From Astragalus membranaceus (taxonomy: Eukaryota; Streptophyta; Magnoliopsida; Fabales; Fabaceae): a stretch of DNA of 64,000 nucleotides. Made by a program: the position numbers and the translations under genes. Positions 11,207-24,885 of this stretch are shown here, one piece after another. The notes beneath the pieces were generated by a model. The model did no database searches and was not told where the DNA came from. It saw only the letters and a program-made list of their open reading frames with translations. The stretch covers positions 173,445,144-173,509,143 of the forward strand of contig CM076854.1 in NCBI GenBank assembly GCA_039519185.1. The letters run 5' to 3'. Positions within the stretch are counted from its first letter, which is position 1. Every line of letters starts with the position of its first letter.

Positions 11207-11550
11207 TTGTCCACTAAACAATATACAACACAAAGAGTTGTAGTACTCTACTTATGGCAAGATTCGTATCTTATGGATACATAGGGAATTGCTTATTAAC
11301 ATGTGGGCTATGGCAGATTCCTTCCCTTCCTCCGCCTTTCAACTGTATCCTCCTTCCCAATTTGTTTTTGCTGCACAACTTCTGCTGTATATATTACCAG
11401 GGGGTTTTCATTTTACATAGAAAAGACGCGGTCCTGGAGTTTGATTTTATGCCAGAGCATGAAAATGATGTAGAGAGTCTGTTTTGGTAAATTTCTCAAC
11501 AACCTTATGGATAAAGAAATTTAAAAGATTCTTACCAGAGTTGAGACTAG
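11207..11550. other. Unassigned sequence between the Helitron and the solo LTR
   Basis: A 78-codon ORF (11254-11490, plus) has no recognisable family. On the minus strand CTCAACTCTG/GTAAGAATC just left of the LTR insertion looks like a splice donor. The flank continues at 13667 after the LTR and may be a decayed or interrupted gene, but I cannot name it. Confidence 0.4.
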
Positions 11551-13661
11551 TGTAACACCCTAATATTTCTATCAAATAGAAATGCTAAGATGCACGAAAT
11601 GACATACATCAGAGTAATATTTCCTGTTTAGATATTGAACACGACTAAAAATTTTCTCGATGATTAACATCAACAGTCTTACATTCCATAACTTAATTAA
11701 AAACCATATAGGTTCCATGCCTTTTAACATCTTTATAACCTAGTGTTCAATACCATCACAAGAAAAGCGGAAACGATTACATAACTTAAAACAATTCAAC
11801 TCATACTATCGAGTTACAAGGACAACAAGGGAATTCAATTCCAAAGGTAAAAGAACTAAGTCTTCTAACTTCTCCTCAAGCACGTCACCTACTCGTGCCT
11901 TGTCGCTTTCTTCTTTCCCTATTTCTCTGTAAAACAACAACATATAAATGGTGAGATAAACATTATCTCAATGAGTCCTACCGTAACCCCTCACAATATC
12001 TCTCGGTCCATTTATTCCTTTTTCCTTTAATCGTAGTCCATATAGGGTCTACTGCATATATCTTTTCCTTTCATGCCATAGTACATCTTCGGTAATGACC
12101 ACGCATTTACCGTCGAACCTCTCCACTAGTTTATGCTAGCTTCAAACCTTCTGAAGTCTAGGTTCTGGGGCTCATGACTTCCCCTCCCCTAGTATACTAA
12201 TCTACTGGGTCGTCACCCATCCTTTGATATAATTTATATATCCTGTCTTGATTGAACATTTAGTTCCATGACCTTAAATAATTACTTGAACATTTAATTC
12301 CTTGACCTTAAACAATTACTTGAACATCTAGTTCGCTCGCATATACTACTTTTCGGTTTTTGAAACATTTATAACTTTCAAAAACAATTCGCTTTAACCT
12401 TGCAATCTTGTTCAAAAACAGAGTATCAATGGTTCCATAACATGAGGGATGGTTGGGAAGAAGATTAGAAGAGGTTTGGAATCGAAAGGAGCGACGAAAC
12501 AAATTTTTGGAAACCGGGGACAGAAGACCTGGCACGACCCGTGCCAGACCTAGCACGACTCGTGCTGCCTTGAAATGAATTCCAGTCAACCAGAAAGGTT
12601 GGCACGACCCGTGCTAAGGGTAGCACGGCCCGTGCTGCCTGTAGCAGAGTCACAATTCGCTTATTTCGTTCCGTTTCGCTTTTCCTATCTCGTCCAATCC
12701 GTAACCCAATCTTAATCCAACACAAACACAGACAATATCAAGCAATATTCCAGTCAATCCAGTCCATACAATCACATACAAAATTCGATAAAAATCGTAA
12801 AACGTTATTTTTCCGAAAACGGTTTTTGACTCTTAAAACTTTTCGAAACGATATTACACCTCAAAAACGATCACATAACAATCATTTCAGAATTACTAAA
12901 ATGATCCTAAGCGTGAGTAGAACTCACCGTTTTAACGAATTCGCAATCAATCGAGATTCAACGGAACACACTTAACACGGTAACCACACGAACGATCCCC
13001 GTACGGCTCCTCTCGCTCCCACAGCCACGAAATCACTCCAAATGAACTCTGATGCCTCTAGCTACTGAACCTCCCTCAAATATACCTCAAACAACAATGA
13101 AATTCTCAGTTATACCCTAAACTGGCCTCAATTTGGACATGCAAGGCTCCAAGATGCTTAGAACTCCATCTTTTTGCCAAGTTGAGCTTTGAAGCTTGAT
13201 AATGGTAGAAGGGTAAAGATGAAGAATGAGTGCATGAATTTAGTATCTATGGAAAGAGCAAGAAAAATGGAGAAAGATGATGGTATAAAATCTTACATGC
13301 ACCAAGGATTGATGAAGTTGTCACTCTCCTTCTTCTCCTTTCTCCCTCGCGTCCCACTCCCTCTCTCTCTAGTTCTCTTGTTCTGAATTTTCTGAAATGA
13401 GGTTATGGGTTGTGTTGTGGTTTCAGCTGGGGGTGTCACTTAAGGATGGGAAAATACAAAAATGCCCTTTGTCTACTAATTCTCCCTTAAACTCATCCTA
13501 TAACTACTCAACACAATCAATCATACTTAATTCACATGATTAGCAACTAAATGTTGCTTTCGCGCTTTTAACATGTCTATGACTTGAATTATTATTTTAT
13601 CGAATAACAGTTCGCTAGTTAATTTCGTAAAACGAAACTAACCGAAATTAGGGATGTTACA
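11551..13661. mobile_element. Solo LTR, about 2.1 kb, Ty3-gypsy chromovirus-like
   Basis: The element starts TGTAACACCCTAAT and ends ATTAGGGATGTTACA, an imperfect inverted TG...CA terminus. A 5-bp TSD ACTAG lies at 11546-11550 and 13662-13666. No gag, pol or second LTR is present, so this is what remains after recombination between two LTRs. TGTAACACCC-type ends and this length are usual for Tekay/Del-type gypsy LTRs, which is an assignment from memory. A short palindromic phrase (GCACGACCCGTGC and variants) recurs about four times at 12530-12635. Confidence 0.8.
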
Positions 13662-13666
13662 ACTAG

Positions 13667-14379
13667 CTTCTACATCACAACTTATCTTCTCCATAAACAG
13701 CTAAAAGTATTATCTGTTGTCCCTTTCAACCGAGATAATGAAGGGGAATGTTCCAAAGTTTTGCCATACTTACAACGTGATGGATGACCTTAAATCCTTT
13801 CTCGACAAAACACTTGGCGGATCTTAGAATGAGGACGAGTAAAGTCATGTTTGCTTTAACTCAATCGTTTGTTTTTAAAAATTTTGACTTACACCATCTC
13901 ATATGCAGAATGGGTCCAAATCCAAACCATGCAAGTACATGTGACAATATTTGCTTCTATTGTCAGAACCAAACTCTCTACAAGAACCCATCCAAATCCT
14001 CCTTTTTTCCTTCCCTAATTCTGCTAGAACAGTTCTTACGAAGTTCTTCCATAACAGGTCACACATGCTCCAATGGTAAAGAATTGTTCTTAGACATAAG
14101 AACCGCTTAAGAACAGCAGTTGGAGTTACTATTACATGCATTAAACTTAATATCTAAAACAAAAAAGAAAAACAAACACATGGTGAACCAAAGAAAACAA
14201 ACATGTCTATAACTTTATCTCATTCCCAGGGAAAAATGGTTGCTATAATAATTGATGATAGCAAGTCTCGCATGACTATTTAAATTAGACGACCAACACT
14301 AAAAAAGAGAAAACAAAGGCCTAATTGAAAGGTTAAAAAGAAAGAGCAAAATTCTATTTTTAGGGTAGTGAACTGTTCC
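13667..14379. other. Downstream flank of GDH; no recognised gene
   Basis: The opposite-strand ORFs at 13784-14110 and 13899-14141 match no family that I know. The part nearest 14379 should contain the GDH 3' untranslated region because GDH is transcribed leftward and its stop is at 14380. Confidence 0.4.
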
Positions 14380-17541
<3,162 letters not shown>

Positions 17542-17651
17542 AGCTGAGCAATGCAACAGTGAGTGTGAGTGAGAGAAAGAGTTAACTGAGGCAGCGAAAT
17601 GTCAATGAAGATAAAGATACAGAGTACGAAAAATGCACCAATTGCTCTGGA

Positions 17652-17659
17652 CTTTATAG
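17652..17659 (-). promoter_or_regulatory. Candidate TATA box of GDH
   Basis: The minus strand reads TCTATAAAGT about 110 bp upstream of the GDH ATG, which would place transcription start near 17620-17630 and give a short CT-rich leader. An alternative is a 5'-UTR intron with acceptor TGCTCAG just before the ATG and a start further upstream. Confidence 0.5.
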
Positions 17660-18590
17660 AATCAAGGGTGAGCCTACATTCAATGCATTGAATGAAAACA
17701 TTGCACAATAAATGGAAGGAGCCGAAATTAAGGCATCTATTAATTGATATGATTTCTTTTTTTTGACTCTAATTGATACAATTTCTTAAACAAAAGAATA
17801 AAAGTTAAAATAAAGATTGAGATGAAAAGGAGGAAAGGAGTGGTAATTGAGAAGATCGAAATTACCGAATCAATCAAGAAGGAAAGTTAGCGCGGATTGC
17901 ATTGCAGATTAGATTAGATGAGATCATGGAAACGGAGGAAGAAAGTGGCAAGTTGGGATATGGGAATCGGAGAGTATCCTCTGTAACCATCACAACTCTT
18001 GGACTCCGCCGATTTTCCGAAGGAGCCGAAATTTTGTATTTTCCACTGTATTTGGTTTCAATGCATAAAGTGTTTTTTTTTTGTTTTTTGTGTGCTTATA
18101 CGGTGAGGAGCACTTAAATTTAACGGATAGATGTAACCTAAAATACTGAGCGATTGAGATTACATCGATTAGTATGAAATTCCAACCACTCGTAATCTTT
18201 TAAGTTATATCTAATCGTCAATTTAAGTGGTACACCTACGAGAGGGATTCCTTACCCTAAAAACACCCTAATTTTTTTTTGTACATAAACACCCTAGTTT
18301 TTTATTATTGAAAAAAGAGTTTTTTTGGTAAAAAAAATAAAAAAATTTAGAGTTATAAGTTGGTGTCTCATTCTAAGGCTGGAAATACCATTGGGCCTGA
18401 GTATTTACTGATGAATTTATATTTTTATTTCAAAGAATCAGTGAGAATTAAACTTTACTTGTCAATATGAGATTCTATTAGACTAATCTATGGAGGTTAA
18501 AAAATGTTTTTTACTTATAAAAAATACATAAAATGTTTTTATTAAAAATCAACACTTTAATGTATTAATCATTTTAAAAAATTATTATAA
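17660..18590. other. GDH upstream region and AT-rich intergenic DNA
   Basis: No coding sequence is recognised. The ORF at 17902-18117 overlaps the GDH upstream region and has no family. Poly-A and poly-T tracts are frequent beyond 18240. Confidence 0.5.
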
Positions 18591-18771
18591 CCAACATGAT
18601 GTGTACAAGTGATAGATACTTGGGTCTCTTAACTATTTGGTCTTCGGTTTGATCCCTGGCTGATACGTATGGAAAAACATTTGTTGGGAGATGTCAACCT
18701 CTTAAATGGATCTCAGATACCTTGAAGGATTAGTCTTCACAGTCATCGTTGAGAATACATTGGTTTTAAAA
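18591..18771 (+). mobile_element. SINE with poly-A tail and 15-bp target duplication
   Basis: A body of about 175 bp contains a B-box-like GGTTTGATCCC near 18650 and ends in an A run. An identical 15-bp sequence, AAAAAATTATTATAA, occurs at 18576-18590 and 18772-18786, which is the long TSD of target-primed insertion. The A box is weak. There is no coding capacity; SINEs borrow LINE machinery. Confidence 0.72.
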
Positions 18772-18983
18772 AAAAAATTATTATAAATAATTTTCACAAA
18801 AGTAATTTGCAATAATGTCAAAACTCAGAAGAGGGTTATTATTCTGATCAAACAAAATAAAAATGTGATTGCTTTCAATAAGGAAGGTTTAAAATGAATA
18901 AGGCGTGTAGTAACTTTCGCCTCGAATGGATAAGATCTTTAGGTATTAATGGTAAACAAAAAAAGAATAATTGTTTTTCATAA

Positions 18984-19079
18984 AAATATAAAATTTTATA
19001 GCTTTTATTGTAAAATTTTGAGAGTTTAGCGAAATATAAAATTTTATAGCTTTTATTGTAAAATTTTGAGAGTTTAGCA
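18984..19079. repeat. Tandem duplication of a 48-bp unit
   Basis: Two adjacent copies of a 48-bp AT-rich unit (beginning AAATATAAAATTTTATAGC) differ only at the last base. They lie just upstream of the next SINE. Confidence 0.9.
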
Positions 19080-19096
19080 AAATCACAATTGAGAGA

Positions 19097-19242
19097 CTCC
19101 CAAAAAGTAGCTCAGCTGGCGAGCTAAAGGATATGAAGGAGTTACAAAGTTGCAAGAAGTTGCAAAGTTGTAAAAAGAAGGTCCAGGGTTCAAACCCCGG
19201 AAACTAACATTTTTCCATCCCACTAACATTTGCTTATAAAAA
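19097..19242 (+). mobile_element. tRNA-derived SINE with perfect 12-bp target duplication
   Basis: The TSD ACAATTGAGAGA flanks it at 19085-19096 and 19243-19254. The head resembles a tRNA: GTAGCTCAGCTGG (A box) and CAGGGTTCAAACCCCGG (B box and T arm). Between the boxes, about 60 nt contain near-repeats of GTTGCAAAGTTG, so the tRNA-like region is expanded compared with a real tRNA. The 3' end is a short A run. Confidence 0.82.
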
Positions 19243-19362
19243 ACAATTGAGAGATTTGTTTTTTTTTTGTCAAAAAAAAGATTTTGTTTTTTTGATAGGC
19301 AAATTAAGAGATTTGTTGATTATGCGACGAACCCCAACGTGTTGCCTTGTTTTTTTTATATA

Positions 19363-19869
19363 GGCTTAAATACAGTTTTGGTCCCCCTATTTTGACTAAT
19401 TCATGATTTTGGTCCCTAAAGTTTTAATTTGACGATTTTGGTCCCCCTATATTCCCAATTTGAAAAATCAAGGTCCCCCACCCCAATTTTGACTCAGTTT
19501 GACTGACTAATCCTACGTGGCAGCCCACGTGGACTGCCACGTAGGCACACCCCCCCCACCCCACCCCCCCCACCCCCACCCCACACCCCCCCACCCCACC
19601 CCACCCCCCACCCCCACCCCACCCCACCCCTTCTTCTTCCTCGTGAACCCCCTCCCCCTTCACTGTTCCCCCTCCCCCTTCGCTCTCCCTCCCCTCCCCG
19701 TCGCTCTCCCTCCCCTCCCCGTCGCTCTCGCTCTCCCTCCCCTCCCCGTCGCTCTCCCTCCCCTCCCCGTCGCTCTCGCTCTCCCTCCCCTCCCCATCGG
19801 TCTCCCTCCCCCTCCTTCGTCGCCTCCCTTCGCAGATCTCTCCCTCCCCTCTCGCGTCGCTCTCCCTCC

Positions 19870-19904
<35 letters not shown>

Positions 19905-20272
19905 CTCTGCGCGAAGATCTCTCTCTCTCTCTCTCTCTCACTCTCGCGTCGGTGGTGGGTTGGGGTGGGGTGGGGTGGGGTCGGTGGTGGGGGGGTGGGG
20001 GGTGGTGGGGTGGGGTCGGTGGTGGGGGGGGTGGGGGGGTCGGTGGTGGGGGGTGGGGGTGGGGTGGGGGGGTGGGGTGGGGGCGTGTGCCTACGTGGCA
20101 GTCCACGTGGGCTGCCACGTAGGATAAGTCAGTCAAACTGAGTCAAAATTGGGGTGGGGGACCTTGATTTTTCAAATTGGGAATATAGGGGGACCAAAAT
20201 CGTCAAATTAAAACTTTAGGGACCAAAATCGTGAATTAATCAAAATAGGGGGACCAAAACTGTATTTAAGCC
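19363..20272. mobile_element. Mutator-like MITE with 188-bp inverted repeats
   Basis: It begins GGCTTAAATACAGTTTTGG and ends with the complement. A perfect 9-bp TSD TTTTATATA lies at 19354-19362 and 20273-20281. The arms (19363-19550 and 20085-20272) differ at only a few bases and contain CACGTGG palindromes. The core is C-rich on the left (CCACCCC runs), has a CCCTCCCCGTCGCTCTC tandem and CT microsatellites centrally, and is G-rich on the right (GGGGTGGGGT runs). The whole element can fold on itself. Long ORFs on both strands here come from the simple-sequence core and are not genes. Confidence 0.95.
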
Positions 20273-21543
20273 TTTTATATATGATTACGTGTTGCCTTGT
20301 TGTCGTATCATCACAAGCAATAAAATCAACCCTATCCTCTTTTTACGAATTCAAACTATGTTTTCTCTTGACCAAAAAAAAAAAAAACTATGTTTTCTTT
20401 TTCTGAAGTTTTGGATAGTTTTTAATGCTGTAATTTTTTTGATTAGTTTTTTAATGCTGTAATTGATTTCATATATGAAATAAAAACAGTTTTATCATTA
20501 TTATTTAGTTGATGCTTAAATATTATAATCAATATTAAAATAATTTTATATCAATTAGGTTGACTTTTTTGAATTTGCAATTTAAAAAAAAATCAATATT
20601 ATTTAAATATTTTGCCATCAGTCAAATTAATATTTTCCAAAATATTTATAAATTAATTTCATACTATTTCATAACAATCTTAATCTTAATCTTAATCTTA
20701 ATAATAATAAACCATGAATCTGACACCTAGGCAGTCCACATCACCAGACAAAAAATATTACGTAATTGCTGACAAAATACCACGTCAGCAATCATTGTCC
20801 AGTAGGAAGCCACGTAATCAACTCATAAATTAAAAATCGAAATTAATTAATATACCAATAAAAACCGTAGGTCAGCAACATAAATGAAATTAATGAGTGA
20901 CAATCAATACTTACCATTTTCACGGCTCCATAGTCAACCATTATAATGTCTCTCATCAAATTCAAAAATTTAAACTTCCTAAAATGATAAACTCCCTCTA
21001 AAATCGACAAAACATTTGAAAATGGGAATTAATCGGAAATTCAAATTCAAAAGTTAGTACAAACAGTTCATTTCAATATTATGATCTTTGTCAAAAAAAA
21101 TATTATGATTAAATTGGGACTAATAACATTAATACACATGCCTATTTCATGGTTGTCGGTTATTTTAATTCAAAAATCGATTTATTGTTCAAATTAAAAC
21201 ATCAATTTAGAGAATCATATTCTAGCTATTTTGGGACTAATAACATTAATACACATGCCTATTTCATGGTGCTTTTTATGAATTTTGAATTTCAAAAAAC
21301 CATCATTAATATCATATTATGTCAGATCCATATCAATTTTGAATTTCCAAAAAAATATCATGAATGTATGTGATTTTCCTTCTATAAAATCTTATGTACT
21401 TCCAGTATATGGTGCACTTTTTTGGCCATATTCATCAATACTATTTTTACACAGTTAGTTATATTAATCTTATTTTCTTATTTGCAAGAAACGTGTTCTG
21501 GACAAACAGCCTTAATCCAGATTCATATGATCCTATGGTTTTT

Positions 21544-21550
21544 TATATAA
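21544..21550 (+). promoter_or_regulatory. Candidate TATA box
   Basis: TATATAA in an ATTTTATATAAAGAC context stands about 90 nt upstream of a short ORF. The downstream leader is C- and A-rich, like a plant 5' UTR. Confidence 0.35.
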
Positions 21551-21638
21551 AGACACCACATTCCCCAAATCTCATTCATCGAAAGCAGCCATCCTAACCA
21601 ACTATTGAACTTTTTGATCGAGCACCACATTTCCTAAC

Positions 21639-21713
21639 ATGGGAGGAAACAACTTGCCTGCACTTGATCCCCTTGATTTGCCGACATTCCATCTACCTCC
21701 GCCATCACTTTGA
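21639..21713 (+). CDS. Possible 24-residue small ORF
   Basis: MGGNNLPALDPLDLPTFHLP, then PPSL and TGA. It is not similar to any peptide I know. It is listed because it follows a TATA-like box by 90 nt and has a codon composition unlike its AT-rich surroundings. It may equally be chance or the N-terminal stub of a lost gene. Confidence 0.2.
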   Translation: MGGNNLPALDPLDLPTFHLPPPSL

Positions 21714-22598
21714 GGAGACCAGGCAGCTTAACACCCCTATTAGATATGTTGCATTACATTTACCACGCCACTTCCTATTCTTATTAGAGTACTATTTCAA
21801 TTGTTAAGTTCAATTTGAGTCATGTTTGTCTCATTTTAGTTTGATTCAAGTACTATTTCAATTACATACATTGTAATCCCGTATGGTTACTGGGTTTTTC
21901 CTACTTCAAATAATAGAATGTTTGTTTGGATATTAACACTTGATTCCTATTTGCGAGCAAATAGGCTGTCTCTATTGATATTTTTTATTTCTATATACTC
22001 TTATTATTTTACATGCAATCACCGTAGTAAGGATTACGAAATGAATTACTAACCTTTGACGACCCCTTTGAGAAGAATTATATTGCTTGCACGTCTCATT
22101 TGTCTTTATGGGATGGAAATTTTTGAAAACGATGATGGGGCATAATCTTAGCTCTCTACAAGGTGGTTTAAGTTAAATTACTAATGTTGGAAGGGTTTCC
22201 ATCCAAGAAGAGTTTGTTGAGGTTCTTAAAATTTCAATTTATTTATTTAGTTTTTTTAAATGAACTGCAGTATTGGGCATTATAAGGATTATGACCTAAT
22301 TTAATAAAAAAAAAATTGGGCAAAAATGTTTCTAGGTTGTACTATGATTATTATCAAGAGGCCCAGTAACAATGATGAGGATACCTTCATGGGTAAAAGA
22401 TAGTCATTGTTCCAGCACGTACAGTGACAATGATACCTTTATGATATAAGGTCCTATTTTAATCGCAAAACTAGAAATAGATGATTTGACATGGGATTGT
22501 GTCAGAAGTATCAACAGTTGAAGTAGTATAATCATATACTAATACCTCAGTGTGGTATAACACATATTAGTCATTATCAAAGACAACAAAATAAGACT

Positions 22599-22991
22599 TA
22601 GCCTATGTTTGGTTCAAAAAAGAAAGTGAGAGGAAAGAAAGGTAAGGAAAAGGAAAGAAAGAGAGTACAAAATTAGATGTTTCTCTTCTTTTGTTTGATA
22701 GGAGATAAAGCAATAGGAAAGAAAAGTGTATCTATAAAATGACAAAACTAACATTTAATAAAAAAGTAAAATATTTTTTATTGCACTACATTAATTTTAG
22801 TGCAAGGTTAAATATGTCATTTACATAAAAAATTGTGTTTTCCCTTACTTTTCTTCTCAAAATAGGACCCACTAAAACTTTTCTCTCCTTCCTATTTTAT
22901 AAGGCAACCAAACAAAGAAAAATGGTATATTCCCTTACTTTTCTTTCCTTTCCTTTCTTTTCTCTTGGTTTGCATGACCTACCAAACACAC
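22599..22991. mobile_element. Candidate hAT-type MITE
   Basis: The ends CCTATGTTTGGTTC and CCTACCAAACACACCATTA are imperfect inverted repeats of the GTTTGGT type common in hAT MITEs. Subterminal purine-rich (AGGAAAGAAAGG) and pyrimidine-rich (CCTTTCCTTTCTTTTC) tracts are also inverted relative to each other. The exact TSD was not resolved. Confidence 0.55.
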
Positions 22992-23115
22992 CATTAAAAA
23001 TCTCGAATTGAAATACATTTATCAGAAAGTTATTAAAGTTATTAATATATGCTCCAGTCTAAGGAGTGTGCTATTATTTGTTTACTCGCTAAATGTGCAA
23101 TATGCATAACTACTA

Positions 23116-23414
23116 CTCCATTCGTTCTTGATCTTTGATACTTTTGGCCTTTCATTTTTGTTCCAAAACAATGGTACTTTTAAAAACCCAATGTACAATT
23201 CTCCCAATTTTTCCAAATATACCATTTATATTTTTGAATCTTCTAGAGTCCCAAAGTATGAATTAATTGTCTCAAAACTCTTTTATTTTGATTTAAATTA
23301 TCCCAAGACAACTATATATAAATGGGGTATTTTAGTATTTAGCCAAGGCAAATTAATGGTACATTAATATGTGTGTAACAACCCAAAAGTACCAAAGATT
23401 AGGAACGGAGGGAG
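23116..23414. mobile_element. Stowaway (Tc1/mariner) MITE
   Basis: The left end is CTCCATTCGTTCTTGATC. The right end, read in reverse, is CTCCCTCCGTTCCTAATC, followed by inverted TTTGGTACTTTTGG-like sequence. TA duplications flank it at 23114-23115 and 23415-23416. CTCCCTCCGT ends and TA targets are the Stowaway signature. It is 299 bp and non-coding. Confidence 0.85.
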
Positions 23415-23416
23415 TA

Positions 23417-23767
23417 GCATGGGTTTCGCACTATGGTATACAAATATTTTGATAAATTACATATATTATATATTATGTAAATACTATGTGCTTTTTATAT
23501 ATACAAAAATAAATACTATGCGTAAGTTTCTTTAATATGTAAGTGTCTTTAAAATTTTTTCATCTTATTTAAAAAGGGATGCTTTAAATAAGATTAGGTA
23601 TTACACCAATTAAGTATCTAATTGGTGAACCACTAAAATTGACAATATGATAAACTCTAATATTTCATAAATGGTTGACATTTAATACTGACCGAATCAA
23701 TCTTTACTGTTCATAGTATTTTACACAATATCTTACGGTCAATTTTAATAGTATACCAGTGAGGGAC
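23417..23767. other. AT-rich spacer, nothing recognised
   Basis: No ORF, repeat family or RNA gene is apparent. The last five bases, GGGAC (23763-23767), are the target duplicated by the Ogre insertion. Confidence 0.6.
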
Positions 23768-24847
23768 TGTGAACACCCAATTTTAACCGGTGTATTTTTC
23801 TTATTTATTTATTCACTTATTTACTTTTTCTTTTACAAAAAAAATAATAATAAAATAAATCCCTTTGAATAAATATTTGGTTTGTTGCGTATTTGTCGCG
23901 TCGTTGCTTTAGCGTTTCATCGTGTTTAGTCCGACAGGTTTTGTTGCGTTCCTTTTTAATTTCCCTTTTGTTTAGCAATAATAATAGTAATATTAAAATA
24001 GGAGGTGTGTGGGCGAATTTTTTTTTTTATTCTACAGAAATGTCTAGGTACACTTGGCCCAAACATATGGCAAAGTTACAAAAAAAAAAAAACAGGCTTT
24101 AAAAGGGCCCAAAAAAACAACAAAATACACCCAACTTTCAGAGAACAAAAAAAAGAGAAAAAAAGAAAATGAGAGCCCCAAAGTGAAAGCCCAACAACAA
24201 CAAAAAAAACCAATCCCTGCCAGCACCTCCTCCGCTCCTTGCAAAGCAAGCTTGCACCAGCTGCCCATGAACCTGAAACAGCAACAATTCAAATAAGCAA
24301 AAAAGAGGGGAAGGATGAGTCAGCACACACAAGGCCTGAGTCAGCTACTAGCTGTCCAGGAAACAAGGCATTAATCAGCAATAATAGGGGATCAAAAACA
24401 TTAATTTGCGGATTCTAAAAAATGGCTATAAAATGCTAACCAGAAAATCAAAAAAGGGGGGGAATTTTTTTTAGACAGAAAATTTCACAGACAGAAATTC
24501 GCATAAAAAAAATAATAACAGAAAGAAGAAAGGGGGGCAGTAGCAGTGGTTTTATTTTCAGTGAGCAAAAAGGGATTCTTTTTCAGAAGCTGGAGATTTA
24601 GGTTGGTCCTCTATATACTTATGCGTGTTTTCATTTTGTCATTCCAAAGTATTAGAAACAGAATAAATATGTAGTTTTTATATATAGATATATGTATATG
24701 CGTGTGTATGTTCGGATTCTAAAAAAAAAAATGATAGGCCCAGATATTGCCTCTGTTTGCTTTCCCTAATTTTTTTTTGTTTATCATAAAAGAACAAGTA
24801 GGTTCTCTAATTTATTTTTGTGGTTAAAAAAAAAAAATCAGGGTAAG

Positions 24848-24885
<38 letters not shown>

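Larger units (their letters stand above)
20282..22598. other. AT-rich intergenic DNA, no recognised gene
   Basis: There are short ORFs without family, an AATCTT microsatellite at about 20676-20700 and two related segments (about 21117-21150 and 21230-21270) sharing TTGGGACTAATAACATTAAT. The only gene-like arrangement is the small TATA-plus-ORF unit at 21544-21713, described separately. Confidence 0.5.

Noticed and set aside
19106..19200. Possible tRNA gene
   Set aside because: A and B boxes are present but the spacing is too long and no acceptor stem pairs; TSDs show it is a SINE.
19517..20136. Long ORFs on both strands (201 and 158 codons)
   Set aside because: They consist of Pro/Leu and Gly/Trp runs from C-rich, CT and G-rich simple sequence inside a Mutator-like MITE, with no domain.
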